The notes below the pieces were generated by a model, which worked only from the letters and a program-made list of their open reading frames with translations, did not search any database and was not told where the DNA came from. The translations under genes were made by a program, and so were the position numbers. This document shows positions 12,197 to 23,694 of a stretch of 64,000 nt of DNA, piece by piece; positions within the stretch are counted from its first letter, which is position 1, and every line of letters starts with the position of its first letter. This DNA comes from Fragilariopsis cylindrus CCMP1102 (lineage: Eukaryota; Bacillariophyta; Bacillariophyceae; Bacillariales; Bacillariaceae), in assembly GCA_900095095.1 (NCBI GenBank), contig FMBT01000328.1, forward strand, positions 248,001-312,000. Reading direction: 5' to 3'.

Positions 12197-12682
12197 CTAG
12201 TACCCTTCGTTGGACCACGTTATCGTGTATTCTTTCCAATCTGGATCCATTTCGATGATGGATTTTGATAAGGCGTGATCTGCCAACCCAAACCCATAAC
12301 TATACCCGTATATAGATATGGTCTTTTTCTCTTTGTCCAAAGCGATACGTCCACCACCAAGGATCGATATCGATTTATATCCACTTCGTTCCAATGCTGC
12401 CACCATCGGTTCAGCAGCATTACGGTGATAATCTGCATTTTTCTTTGACACAACAAAATGTTGTCGTTCTCTGTTGTTTCCATTATTATTTGAACCTGCT
12501 GGAATCACACCAGTAATCAGGACGTATTTATGAGCCCCCTCTGCTATTGTTACATTGGGTATACACTGAAAAACAACATCGTCATCGTCATCGTCATCGT
12601 CGTCATTATTGTCGTGTCTTAGACGAGCCTGTAGTTTTTCTGCCTCTCTCAAATCTTCTTGGTTCGTTGTGAAATTACTCAT
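12197..12682 (-). CDS. PHPT1: 14-kDa phosphohistidine phosphatase (Janus/Ocnus family)
   Basis: Intronless, 161 residues from the ATG at 12682; the frame continues two codons upstream to a TTG, which I do not use. Family hallmarks are in order: HKYVLITGVI (residues 51-60), ADYHRNAAEPM with the probable catalytic His86, the LGGGRI loop (109-113), and ISIYGYSYGFGLADHALS (122-139), ending in TWSNEGY. Human PHPT1 has the matching segments KYVLIRV, AEYHADIYD (His53), LGGGRI, VYGYSMAYGPAQHA and TWANDGY. The enzyme removes phosphate from phosphohistidine, and in some members phospholysine, in the cytosol. A nine-residue Asp run (27-35) sits in the variable N-terminus. The gene is convergent with the NBAS-like gene. 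Confidence 0.95.
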   Translation of the reverse strand: MSNFTTNQEDLREAEKLQARLRHDNNDDDDDDDDDVVFQCIPNVTIAEGAHKYVLITGVIPAGSNNNGNNRERQHFVVSKKNADYHRNAAEPMVAALERSGYKSISILGGGRIALDKEKKTISIYGYSYGFGLADHALSKSIIEMDPDWKEYTITWSNEGY

Positions 12683-12944
12683 GGTCAATGTTTGTACTTT
12701 TACCTAGGAGTGCTTATTTATTGTTCCCTTTAGCTCACGGATTTCCCTCTTGCTTTGTTCCTCTTCTTTCGATGATGCATTGTGCATGGTGAATATTGTT
12801 TGTGTTGTGTGGATTTCTTGATGATGATAGATTCATCGATTGTACCGTACGGTAAGCGAATATCGTTTGTTTGATTTGATTGGTTGATTCATTTATTATT
12901 GTATATGAACGTAAATATCAGGTGCAATTTTAACAGCAATAAGC

Positions 12945-13017
12945 TCCGATATGATGTAGGTGGTTAGCATACTTGCCTTTCACGCAGGATACCAGGGTTC
13001 GAGTCCCTGTATCGGAA
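12945..13017 (+). tRNA. tRNA-Glu (anticodon TTC)
   Basis: A 73-nt cloverleaf. The seven-base acceptor TCCGATA pairs exactly with TATCGGA. The D-arm contains GGTGGTTAGCA. The anticodon stem-loop CTTGC-CTTTCAC-GCAGG places TTC at the anticodon. The T-arm is CAGGG-TTCGAGT-CCCTG and the discriminator base is A. No intron. The tRNA itself matches the minus-strand copy at 27350-27422, and similarity continues into both flanks. Confidence 0.97.
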
Positions 13018-13188
13018 CATCTTTTTATATTTTTGTCCGATCATGCCGGTATATATTTCGAGATCGCAGAAGTATAAGAAGCGAGTGATTTATTGTCGTC
13101 AATTACAATGTAAGGCTTCCAAATAATAAGAGACAACAGTCATTTTTTTAAATTGTCTATGAATTGCTACTAGTAATAGTATATAAAG

Positions 13189-14916
13189 TTAAGTAGATTC
13201 CTTGTCGATCCTCCTTCGCCAGTGAGAAAGGACCTTATGCTTTGTTAACAATAGATCTTTGAATTCTTCGTGTATCGGTGAACATATTTTCTTGACTTGA
13301 CGAAGTCCGAGGAGTGTACTGAAACACAAACTTTGACTTTCCTGTCTTGGTTTTATCTTATCATCGCTATCGTCGTTATTAATGCTAATACTCTTGGCGC
13401 CATCAATATTAATACTGTTAAAGTTCGTTGCCAAGTTGTAGGCTTGTACGAATGCTGATGTCAACTCTTTTGTACTCACTCGTGGAGCAACGGTACTATT
13501 CGTATGATGTCGCTGTTGTTTCTGTTGTTCGTCCGACGGCAAGTTTGCCAGCAAACCACTTGTACTGTCAATGCACTCCACTGTTCCAATACTTATTGTA
13601 TTGTTGCATTCATATGATCCTAACCACCAAACCCATGAAACAGCAGAATGAAAACGTACATCCTGTCCTGTGACATCAACATTACTGCCTGTATCTACTA
13701 CACCCGTATCCAAGTACACCGAGGTCCCTATAACGGCAGGGTGGTTGATACGATATTTGTTAATCTTGTTGTTAATTATTGTGTATGATGATTCTTCCAG
13801 GGTCGGTTGACGACAGCGTGTATCTAATCGACAGCAAATAGCACGTCGACAGACAGATCCTGAAAGTTTCCTACCGACCGTCAGAGTCGACATATAAATT
13901 GGTTCTTCTAATAGACTAGCAAGGAGAGATCCCTGTAAGCCCAAATAATTCCATCGACATATCTTATCGGAACAGGTATGAATTGATCCTTTATCTCGAA
14001 ATCCAACTATAGTTGTTCCAGGTGGCGTCCAATCGTCCGATACATTTGCCGGCCATGGTTTACCCGCCCGTCGTTTTGAAGATTGCTTTACTGGATTGTC
14101 ATCACCATCGTTACATTCCATTCTCGTTCGTTTCTTTTCTGTGATGAAATCCGTAGTACTTGTACTTGTAGTATTGGGCACTGAGGATGACGAGGGTGGT
14201 GATGACAATGATTGGGATGGTATTTTATTTTTATCTTTATCTGCAACTTCGATACAAATGCTATTACTATTACTAGTAACATTATTACTGCTACGAATGT
14301 TATCATTATCTTTTTTCAATAGTAAAGCAAATTCTCCCAATTTGATACTATGACCCGGTGGACGTTCGTGGACTAAATCTGGCCATTCATCGGGTCCTAA
14401 ATCTTCACGGAAACGTTCCTTTGTCATTTTACAAAACTTCTTCAATGTTGCATTCCCACATGGAGCAGAACTTGTATACATATGTATGGTAACGCCTTTC
14501 CGTAGCTTGTATCGAATGATATTATTATTATTATTGTTATTGTTATTGTTATTGTTATTGTTGTTATCAGTATCATTATTTTCATATACGTTGTTGTTGT
14601 TGTTGTTGCCAGACCGAACCAAAATGGATCTGGATCTTTTGCCGTTAGTATTATTATTATTGTTTGCTATCTTGTTTGTCCCCTCTCTTTGTTCTTTTTC
14701 TTGAAGATCATTAAATATTTCTAGTGTCAATTGTCGACGAAATGCTCGTCGTGCCAAGACTTCTGCGTGCATATCTCGAACACGGTACCCATAACTTTCA
14801 TTTTCAACTTCTTCATGCAAACAAGCTTCCGAAAGAAATTTAGTTCCTACTCCCATACTTAATACCCATAATTTTCCTTCATTGTTACCATTGTTATCAT
14901 TGTCATCATCATCATT

Positions 14917-14948
<32 letters not shown>

Positions 14949-15189
14949 AGACAGTGGCGGTACAGTGTGCCAAAATAGTTGCGATACAGGTTTGTGGTGG
15001 ACGGTTTTCGATTTTTATAGTCGATTTGTAATGATCGACTGAAATTTTCGCAACTCGATCTGCAAATATACATGTCGATGTTCGACGTTTTTCAGCGTGT
15101 CGAATAGATGGTTTCTTCTTCTTCTTCTTCTTCTTCATTTCTTCTGTTGTAGTACAAGTGTTACCATTATTGTCGTCATCATCGTTCAT
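13189..15189 (-). CDS. ADAT1: tRNA-specific adenosine deaminase (ADAT1/ADAR editase domain)
   Basis: Intronless, 666 residues. The zinc-deaminase signature is complete: HAE at 141-143 (His ligand and catalytic Glu), PCG with Cys245, and SIHTCSDKICRWNYLGLQG with Cys407. The last segment, with LLEEPIYMSTLTVG after it, is typical of the A_deamin (editase) domain of ADAT1 and ADAR. No double-stranded-RNA-binding domain is visible, which favours ADAT1, the enzyme converting A37 to inosine in eukaryotic tRNA-Ala. The domain is swollen by species-specific inserts: Asp run 82-91, Asn run about 209-224, and a roughly 100-residue polar insert between PCG and the last cysteine. A Lys run lies at 19-26. 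It is divergent with RPS16, with 341 bp between start codons. Confidence 0.9.
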
Positions 15190-15530
15190 CTTATTAGTGT
15201 TGTTATGAGAAGATTTTCGTCATTTTTCACACAAATTGCTTTTCTTTGTGACGCAAATCTCTAAATCGGGGGACGCACATCGAAATGAACACTCTCCCCT
15301 TTAATTGAACATGAACCTATTTTGCTTCCCCCAAACTTCAAACTCCTTTTGTCGATAATTATTTTTCTTACCACTTACTTGAGAAAAGACATGAGTTAGT
15401 CCCAAAATACGAAGTAAAACATTCACATACCACTCACGATAAATCACTCGCTCATGTACTACTTCCCGCAACCAGCACGTCTAAGAAAGCGTCCAGAATA
15501 ACATTATATCAATAAATAAATATATTCACC
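15190..15530. promoter_or_regulatory. Shared divergent promoter region, ADAT1 / RPS16
   Basis: The 341 bp between the two divergent start codons must carry both promoters and both 5' leaders. It contains no ORF of interest. No specific TATA box or initiator is claimed. Confidence 0.45.
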
Positions 15531-16286
15531 ATGGCGCCTGTAAACTCTGTACAAGTATTCGGAAAGTAAGTACATCAATTTTAATATTACCAATAGTAGG
15601 AATATGGTTTAGAGAGAGAGAGAGAGTGGGATAGAGTGGTGCAACTTGTGATTGGAAATTTTCAAGATGCAATTCGCAATGAGATATTCCGATCGGGTAA
15701 TGAAAAGAAACGTCGATCGAAAGAAGGCGTCCTATTGATATCACCTGCCACGACGAAAGAGTATAAGATAATTTTTTAAATTAGTGGCGATGAATAGTTC
15801 GACACATGCATATTGTACTCGACCTTTATCTTTAAGATATTCGTTTTACTTACTTATTAATTTTTTTCCCATTATTATTACTATTACAGGAAAAAGACGG
15901 CAACTGCCGTGGCTTTTGCCAAACAGGGACGTGGTCTTATTAAGGTCAATGGTCAACCTATTGAGAATATTCAACCTGAATGTATGCGATTGAAGGCATT
16001 CGAACCTGTTCTTATTATCGGACAAGACAAATTCTCCAACCTTGATATCCGTATCAGAGTTAAGGGTGGAGGTATCACTGCACAAATTTATGCTATCCGA
16101 GCTGCCATTGCTAAATCGATTGTTGCCTACCATGCCAAGTACGTTGATGAATCATCAAAGAATGAACTAAGAAAGACAATCCTTGAATATGACAGATCTT
16201 TACTTGTCAGTGATCCTCGTCGATGTGAACCAAAGAAGTATGGTGGACGAAGTGCCCGTGCCCGATTCCAAAAATCATACCGTTAA
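15531..16286 (+). CDS. RPS16: 40S ribosomal protein S16 (uS9)
   Basis: Exons 15531..15565 and 15890..16286; the intron has donor GTAAGT and acceptor TTACAG and is 324 bp long. The split falls inside the Lys codon of VQVFGKKKTATA. The product is 143 residues, the usual cytosolic S16 length. Conserved segments include GLIKVNG-type [54 protein letters not shown] and the C-terminal RARFQKSYR, whose terminal Arg reaches the decoding site in known ribosomes. An early intron directly after a short first exon is common in ribosomal protein genes. The intron carries a short GA run near 15613. Confidence 0.97.
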
Positions 16287-16580
16287 ACAAAAAATAATAT
16301 AGATTTATAATACCATACGATATCGTTTAACTGGGACTTTTCTTTTCTTTCCTATACACCACTGTGAATTTATGGGTACTTGTACTTCCAATCCTTTCAT
16401 ACTGAGAGAGATAAAAGAGTTTCTGAAATAAGTTGTAATACTCTCGGATACATTTCCTAGCTCTAGTAGCTTATCAATGTACACTGCCACTATCGGATAC
16501 AGAATATAAGTGATAAGGGTAAATTATACAATTAGTATAGATAGCCGTCACCAGTCGATGTTCCGCTAACTCAACATGGG

Positions 16581-16840
16581 TACTCTGTACGATCGATGCG
16601 GTACCATCCATTAGAAAGGATACAGAATTGATCGAGTGCTGCTTACGAAACACTGTAGAATTCATTAATTTGCCACTAGTTCCAGTTGATACGTACTACT
16701 AGTTCAACCCGATTATTGTGTACGATCGTTGTGGTTACCATTCATTGGAGAGCATACAGCAATGTTTACGACTGCTGCTAACGCAACAATATTGAATTCA
16801 TTAAGTTGCCACAAGTTCCATTTGATACGAACTGCTAGTT
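16581..16840. repeat. Diverged tandem duplication, two units of about 125 bp
   Basis: Unit 1 (16581-16704) and unit 2 (about 16714-16840) share ordered blocks: GTACGATCG, TACCATyCATT, a central GCTGCT, GAATTCATTAA, TTGCCAC and TTTGATACG-like endings before CTAGTT. By eye roughly a quarter of positions differ, so the duplication is old. No coding potential is seen. Confidence 0.7.
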
Positions 16841-17589
16841 GGAAGTTCCTTTGTCCCCTTTCAAAACTTAATCATCCACAGCCACAATTATGTCATCAAC
16901 TATAGTATACTTTTATACCCTTCCTACAGTACAATTTGATCTACTCATCAACATTCTCAATTTCTTCAATTCTATACTTAGTTTTTCTCCTAGGCAACAT
17001 TCATATATTGTTTGCTCCTTTGTTCTCCTCCTGTGGACTTCTTCATTTCTTTGTTCCCATAGATCATCAATGGATTGATATGTTGTGTGAGTGTCACTTT
17101 TTCCAGGATCAAAGCTCCCCAATACAATGTTACCATACTAGTACATCAGAGCTGAGCTGTCTGACCTGTTGGTAATAGGTCATTGCATACCTCTGACAAC
17201 AACGAAAATGAAAACTTGGGGACAGGAGGACCAAAATCAGGTGCTTGGAAAAGAAGATTAAAAATATATCTATTGTATGTTTGCATGTTTACAACTTGTT
17301 GTAGACGTGTCCTTTTTTCTACTATTAATTATTGTAACGCTAATATATCAGTAGTCATCCACTGTGTTTATATTCATCAAATGAATCAATCAAAACAACA
17401 GCAAACCAAAGGCAGTAAGAAGATAGGATGAAAATGGATAGTTGGCATTTTCTATCCTGCAGCTATTGAGAGGAACAAAGATGGAAGAAAAATATTTAGC
17501 TCATGCTTCAACCCACGAGGATTGCTAGTGCACAGGATGGCACCTCTTATCAACAACAAAAAAGTAAGTTATTAATGCGCTGATTTCAA

Positions 17590-17629
17590 CACATACACAC
17601 ACACATACACCCACACACACCCACACCCA

Positions 17630-17665
<36 letters not shown>

Positions 17666-17685
17666 TACACCCACACACACACACA
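17590..17685. repeat. CA-rich microsatellite, interrupted
   Basis: About 96 bp of (CA)n interrupted by CCA and TACA variants. Antisense it reads as a Cys-Val repeat ORF, which is an artefact. Confidence 0.9.
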
Positions 17686-18500
17686 GTGGAAATTTCTTCA
17701 ACAAGACAAATTGGGTAGGTAGGTCGACTGGTTGTATCAGGCAAGAAAAGTGATCTACCAATTGCCCCTATAATCATTAGGCAGAAGAAATAATTTCCCC
17801 CTAGTATTTTTTGACTAGGATTATCTTCTGATCCAAAATGAGTCTTTTCTACGAAATTTATCGTGAATTGGATTCTATTTAGCCTTGAGCACATTCAAAA
17901 CTTGTTAAAACTAGAATTCCTTGTTCTGGTACCATGATTTTTCCTGGAAATAATACCCCCACCCCCAATGGAATTTCCATATGATACTTCATAGTTGTGT
18001 TACAATAAAAATGAGATGTGCTTATCAGCCAAGAGCTTTTGGTTTTGAGTAGCTGAATATTCTAAATATTCTGATATTTCAGATTGACAATTGATTCCCA
18101 AATGAATTGTAATCATTATTTCTAAGCAAATAGGAAGGTAAGGCTGAATTTATACAAAATCAATCATATAGATACAGTCAGTTAAGACATAGCTATACTA
18201 TAGAATATTGAGATATATATTTCATCTGAATTTGTAGTCCATTTAAAAGAATCTAATTTTAACAAAGAGGTACATTGATTTTGATCAGACTACTTCAGTG
18301 GTTGTGGTTATTGCATATTGTTGCAATTCGTATCCTTTTGGTTTATCTGACGAACGGACCATTCATCAAACCACTTTTCAGTGAACAAAGTTCAGATTCG
18401 ATTCACTTAAAATTGAAGCACACAGGCAAAACAGCAACTGTGTGACGATACTACTGTATCATAGCGCGATGTATTCTGTAGCATTTTCTATTGTGTTTTT

Positions 18501-20120
18501 TTAGAAGTCTGCATCGAAATTGTAGCTCCCACGTGTTCCCGCCGAGGAAGACTGATCGAGAGAGGCCATGACACCACTTTTTTGATACTCTCCTACTCGC
18601 TTCTCGAAAAAGTTTGTTTTGCCTTCCAAACTAATCATGTCCATCCCTGTCGTGAAGTAAATGCGTTATTAAAGAAAGAAAGAACGTTAGAAAAATGGAT
18701 AGGAAGAGAAAACGATCGAGAATCATATCAATATGAGACGATCTAGTTCGTATTCAACAGAGCACATAACAGCAACAACAAAAAGAAACTTACAGTCAAA
18801 AGGATTTTTGCTTCCATACAACGGTCTGTATCCCAGGTCCCGCAAAAGTCGATCGGCTACGAACTCAATGTATTGTGCCATCAGAGACTTATTCATTCCA
18901 ATTAAACTAACAGGAAGAGCATCACAAACAAATTCCTTTTCAACTGTCACTGCTTCTCCAATCAGTCGATGGATATCTTTTTCGGAAAGCTTCCTCTCTA
19001 ATTTGGAATATAGCTGACATGCAAAGGAACAATGCAGACCTTCATCACGACTTATAAGTTCGTTGGAAAATGTTAATCCGGCCATTAGACCTCTTTTTTT
19101 AAGCCAATAGATGGCGCAGAACGAACCGGAAAAGAAAACACCTTCAACAGCAGCGAATGCAACGAGTCGTTCCGCAAATGAGGCATCGGATCCAATGTAC
19201 CGTTGAGCCCAATTAGCCTTCTTCTCAACACTAGGCACAGCGGTATGTGCTGTAAAAAGCGTCTCTCTATCTTTGGGATTGGTAATATAGGTATCAATCA
19301 ACAAACAGTATGTTTCCTGATGAATACTTTCCATAGCCATTTGAAAGCCATAAAAGCACCTTGCCTCGGGAACTGTTATATCTCGACAGAATCGTTCTGC
19401 CAAGTTTTCCACAACAATCCCATCGGCTCCTGCAAAGAATGCCAGGACCATACTGATAAAATGTTTCTCGTTTTCGGTAAGGTTTTCTTGCCAATCAGTT
19501 AAGTCTGCCGATAAGTCAATCTCGTCTGCTGTCCAAAAGGACGCCACATGTTGTTTGTACATACTCCAGAGATCGGGATGTTCGAGTGGAAATAACGAAA
19601 ATCGTGCTCCATCATCATCTTTGCGGCAAATCGGTTCAACAAATCCATCGGGGTACGACATAGTTTTTCTGCACCAAGTAGAGGCGCTTACTTCGTCTTT
19701 TATGGTAGAAATTTGTTGCTGTTGTAGTGGCTCTCGTTGCATTGTTGAGCCACCCCGCAACGGTCGCTGCTGAACAGTATCATTAACATTGGCGTTCACA
19801 GTAGTACAATTGTCTTGATTTTCAGACAAAGGGTTGTTACTATTTGCCTCATTCGCATCCCCTCCTCTCAATCTTTCGTCTACAACGTCCTGAATAGTGA
19901 TCGCGTGCCTTCGATTACGGCGCTGACGATATTGTTGATATTTACTGCTGGATGATGGATAGAATGGAAGATTGTTTCTTTTGATATTATTAGAAAAGCT
20001 TGGCTTTCCTCCCCAAATCCCAATACCCTCTTGTGATAATGGGATAGATGATGAACATGAAACGTCCACCAGAAGTACAAGAAGCCAATGTAATCTTTTC
20101 AGTGAGCGTATGGACGGCAT
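18501..20120 (-). CDS. Ribonucleotide reductase small subunit (R2), N-terminally extended
   Basis: Exons 20120..18794 and 18646..18501; the 147-bp intron splits the Trp codon of NPFDWMDM. 490 residues. The class I R2 diiron site is complete: Asp233 (GADGIV), Glu264 and His267 (MESIHQETY), Glu326, Glu360 and His363 (RDEGLH), with the radical Tyr271. The C-terminus ends NFDADF, the tail that docks on the R1 subunit. R2 supplies the tyrosyl radical for making deoxyribonucleotides. The odd part is about 155 extra N-terminal residues before [10 protein letters not shown]. They begin with a hydrophobic run ([13 protein letters not shown], 10-22) and are then Asn/Gln-rich with no known domain. This could be an organelle-targeting extension, or translation may start at Met154. 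Confidence 0.95.
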
Positions 20121-21772
20121 CTTATGAAGGTGCTGTCGTTTGTTTAATGAATAGAATAGTTTACCGATTCGTTAAACCTCTATCTTTGTTTACAATAACG
20201 GCGGAGCTAGGAGGTTACTCTGCTGGTATTGATGGGTATTCAGTTTGGAATTATTAAGTAGCTAGCAGCTAGCTAGGAAGCCAATGTATTTGTATCTTAA
20301 ATTAGTGAATGAATGGATGTATGTGCATGTTGTCAAGACGCAATCAAATAAATACTGTACATAATAACGGAACGTAATGATCTCGCACGGTGATATACGC
20401 GGCGTTCAAAAATGATTGGATACAAGCATGAGACGACAGAGTGTCAAACAGAATCCAGCAGTAAACCGATGCGCTGGTACGCGCATGAAGTGTGAACTGC
20501 CTTCTCTGTGCACGTGATTCTTGGATAATGTGTACTGCATGCGCTTTCTTACGCGCGTTTAAAAACAAAAACAATTTTATAACCTTTGTTGCTCTTCTTT
20601 GTTTACAATGATGACTCACACACATACTACCGGTATTATCAGGGGCCATACATATTAGTATTATTTCCGGTCAATTTATGAATGTTTAGTAGAGTAGTAG
20701 ATGATAATATAATATACCAGGAATGATGCAGATGGTGGGGTGTCAAGTTCCAGGCATGGCAACTGACTGGATTAGCTGTTAAAAACACCACTCTTCATCT
20801 TCTAGTGTTCCTCCTCCAATTTAGTGGCTATATGTATATATATACACATGTTGATGTCTCTGTTGTAATGGTTATAGCTAGCAGTAGTGAAGGAGAAAGT
20901 CAAGATAATGAATGTTGGTTCCGGTATGGTGGTACTGGAAGTGAATTTTTCCTCTTCTTTTGAAGATCCGGTTTCACATGCTTTATTGCATGCAGCATTC
21001 AAACAAAAACACCCCCACATTCTCCAATAATCGTCATAACACACCATCAAATACTCTTTTAATATTTAATGACTGTATGTATATTCATATTCCTAAAACC
21101 TAGTTGTTTAAGGACCTACTCTCTAGATATAGTAGAGACCAGATGATACAACAGATTACGGCATGAGGGCAGTAAGTACACCTACACATTGTAAGGCTTT
21201 ATATAGGCTTTAGCCTAAAAGTATAGGAAAAGATATTTGATTAGATAGTAGGCTGAACCCAAAATCTTAGGAAAAAACTGCCCATTCATTATATTCTATG
21301 CTAGCTACTTGAATCTTAGGCCCTATTCTACACTTATCCAGTCAGAATCAGCTCAATACAACGACATAAGAACTTGTTTTTCTTTAATTCAGGCCCATCC
21401 CTGGACAGAAATGTCATTGAAATTATTGTACCAGCTATTCAATAAAGTTTATTTAGCACGGTGTTTTGTATCTAGAAGATGCAGATATAATTCTATGGGT
21501 GTATTGATAAGCGAGGAGTTACAGATTCAAAGATTATCATTCTTTATCTTTGCACACTAACTATGCTCCTACCAAGAAGGAGCATTTCGAAAGAATAAAT
21601 ATCTAAAAGACTTTTTGATCAAAAATTAACCAAATGTTTACCAGGATGATAGAGGTCAATTAAATCCTATTATCAAAGATATACCGTATGCTGCACATTT
21701 TCTATATTGTACTCGTTCCTGTTTGTTGTTGTGACCATTATTAATCACGGTAAGGGTAATTTTTTTCATTTT
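20121..21772. other. Intergenic stretch (1.65 kb), nothing recognised
   Basis: No ORF with family resemblance, RNA gene or long repeat was found. A small palindromic cluster of AGCTAGC units sits near 20262-20275. Confidence 0.5.
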
Positions 21773-23251
21773 CTATGTCGAGGCTTGTTTGGATTCACCC
21801 TCCTCGTCCACCTCAGATGTTTTTATTCTCTTTGTTGGGGGCTCTTCAGCGTAATCTTCGTCGTCATCCTCGTCCTCGTCCTCCTCGTCGTAATTACCTA
21901 AGGAGCGCGCGACATCATCTGGATCACTATCAGACTTGTACTCGTTTGGATCCGGAGTATATTCTTTCACTGTATCCTTTTCCGAACTGAACATAATCTT
22001 CTTTGCAGACGGTATGGAGTTGGCATTCGCTTTCTTATCCCAATCCCCATCAAGATCATGAGCAATGTCTACATCCAATTCCCTAGCGATATTCGATCGA
22101 AGCTCTAGCAGTTCTTGTGTATTGGGACCCCTACCATTTTCTTCCCTATATTGTCGTAATACTTCATTCATTACCAAGTTGAACATGGCCGACTTGTCTG
22201 TTTCGTCGATTTCTTCATCATCTCCGTTATCCCCCATTATAAAGGCCTCTCCATCTCCCCCTCCTTCGACCTCGCCATCATCATTATCAGCAGCAGCCGC
22301 GTCGTTTTCATCTTCTTCTTCTTCTTCATCGTCGTCGTCGTCGTCGTCGTCGTCGTCTTCAGGGATTTCAATTTCATGTTCTGGAATATCCGTACGTGAC
22401 GCGAACTTGACGTACTCGGTCTTAGTGTAGTTCAAAAAGAATTCTTCATTTGTTGGGACTGTCACCGTTTTGATTTCTTTTTCATCGTCGCTGTTGCTCT
22501 TTCCTTCTATTTCATCGTCATCGACGTCCAATTCTTCGTTCGTTTCGGCAACTTTCATAATAACAATATCTCCCCGAACTCGAGCCTTGTGCAGTGGTGA
22601 TTGCAACTGATGAGTATTGTAAGGTGGCAAATGGGATTGATAATCTATAACTGCCTTAATAAGATCTGATTTTTCAACCATCCCCTCTATATTTATCTGT
22701 CGTTGGACACAAACCGCCTTAAGAGCTTTAATGTTGAAGTTTTTTGAAAGTTCTTCGGGAAATGAAAAACTTGTACACTTTTTATTACCGTCGTTATCGT
22801 CATCGTCATCGTCGTCGTCGTCTTCCTCGTTGCTGTTGTTGTAAATATTTTCTAAAACTTCTTCCAAATCGTCTGGAAATTTGCGAATCATTAAGACAAC
22901 CCCTTCATCCTCATATTGACCCAAAAACGTAACGGGTCCACCCAATACCTCTGCTACTTTTGATTTACTAGGTGTCGTATCAATTTTAGCTTCTTCAATC
23001 AAATCAGTCAAAACGACTCGTGGTTGTGGTTGAGTTACATCAGCTGAAGGCGATGTGTTGTCGTCGTCATTTTCATTCTTCTTTTCCGTTGTCGTTGCAG
23101 TCGGTACAGCTGCCGGTTTGGAATCTTCCTGTTCGTCTTTGTCTTCATTTTTGCTTACTGGACAACGGAGAATGACGGTATTTACGATCGGTCCATTCGC
23201 CGTCATTATATTGGCAATATCGACGCCTCCGATTGCTGCTGCTGCGTCCAT
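21773..23251 (-). CDS. Highly acidic protein of unknown function with a SAP-like helix
   Basis: Intronless, 492 residues, ATG at 23251. I do not recognise the family with confidence. The N-terminal third holds VVLTDLIEEAKIDTTPSKSK and a compact block GGPVTFLGQYEDEGVVLMIR. Around residues 172-205, NIKALKAVCVQRQINIEGMVEKSDLI resembles a SAP-like helix-turn-helix motif. The following SPLHKARVRGDIVIMKVAET and FFLNYTKTEYVKFASRTDIP look conserved rather than low-complexity. The rest is runs of Asp and Glu, and the tail PPTKRIKTSEVDEEG is a plausible nuclear localisation signal. Composition suggests a nuclear histone- or chromatin-associated role, but that is inference only. A DUF5880-type domain was considered and cannot be confirmed here. 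Confidence 0.75.
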   Translation of the reverse strand: MDAAAAIGGVDIANIMTANGPIVNTVILRCPVSKNEDKDEQEDSKPAAVPTATTTEKKNENDDDNTSPSADVTQPQPRVVLTDLIEEAKIDTTPSKSKVAEVLGGPVTFLGQYEDEGVVLMIRKFPDDLEEVLENIYNNSNEEDDDDDDDDDNDGNKKCTSFSFPEELSKNFNIKALKAVCVQRQINIEGMVEKSDLIKAVIDYQSHLPPYNTHQLQSPLHKARVRGDIVIMKVAETNEELDVDDDEIEGKSNSDDEKEIKTVTVPTNEEFFLNYTKTEYVKFASRTDIPEHEIEIPEDDDDDDDDDDEEEEEDENDAAAADNDDGEVEGGGDGEAFIMGDNGDDEEIDETDKSAMFNLVMNEVLRQYREENGRGPNTQELLELRSNIARELDVDIAHDLDGDWDKKANANSIPSAKKIMFSSEKDTVKEYTPDPNEYKSDSDPDDVARSLGNYDEEDEDEDDDEDYAEEPPTKRIKTSEVDEEGESKQAST

Positions 23252-23621
23252 TTTAATCTTTATCTTGTATTGTTTCGTTTAATTTTCAATTTGTTTGTTC
23301 GTTTGTTTTGTTCCCTTTCGTTAGCTGTTTTGTATTCGTCCAACCCCTTTTAATATTTATTAATGCACATCGAGCATACAAACAATAACAGTGAATGAAC
23401 TCGGTAAAAATGGCGCGACAATCCGTCGGTGAGTTCTTCCTCTTCGTGTTGAAGCGCTATCCACCAAAAAAATGACATACTGTAGGACCCGGTACTTGTA
23501 TGTCATTTAGATTTCTTCGCTCTCGCGTATGGTACTTCTCGTGTTAATATAATGCGAAAATCAAAAATGAATTTGTGTAGTGAAAAATCATCATATAAAA
23601 TACGTTAGCAATACAATTCAT

Positions 23622-23694
23622 TCCGATATGATGTAGGTGGTTAGCATACTTGCCTCTCACGCAGGATACCGGGGTTCGAGTCCCCGTATCGGAA
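23622..23694 (+). tRNA. tRNA-Glu (anticodon CTC)
   Basis: Same body as the two TTC copies but with anticodon loop CTCTCAC, giving CTC, and T-stem CGGGG/CCCCG in place of CAGGG/CCCTG. Acceptor TCCGATA/TATCGGA pairs fully, discriminator A, 73 nt, no intron. Together with the TTC genes it decodes both Glu codons. Confidence 0.97.

Larger units (their letters stand above)
16287..18500. other. Gene-poor intergenic stretch (2.2 kb)
   Basis: No ORF here shows a recognisable domain. The interval contains a diverged tandem duplication (16581-16840), a CA-rich microsatellite (17590-17685) and otherwise AT-rich sequence. Small ORFs around 16.9-17.4 kb look like chance frames. Confidence 0.5.

Noticed and set aside
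17525-17894. Cys-Val repeat ORFs
   Set aside because: Pure translation of the CA microsatellite.
19750-19880. LRGG motifs in the R2 leader as ubiquitin-like tails
   Set aside because: No ubiquitin fold precedes them; two short matches in a polar linker are likely chance.
22065-22430. Plus-strand poly-Ser ORF
   Set aside because: Antisense reading of the Asp/Glu runs of the acidic protein at 21773-23251.
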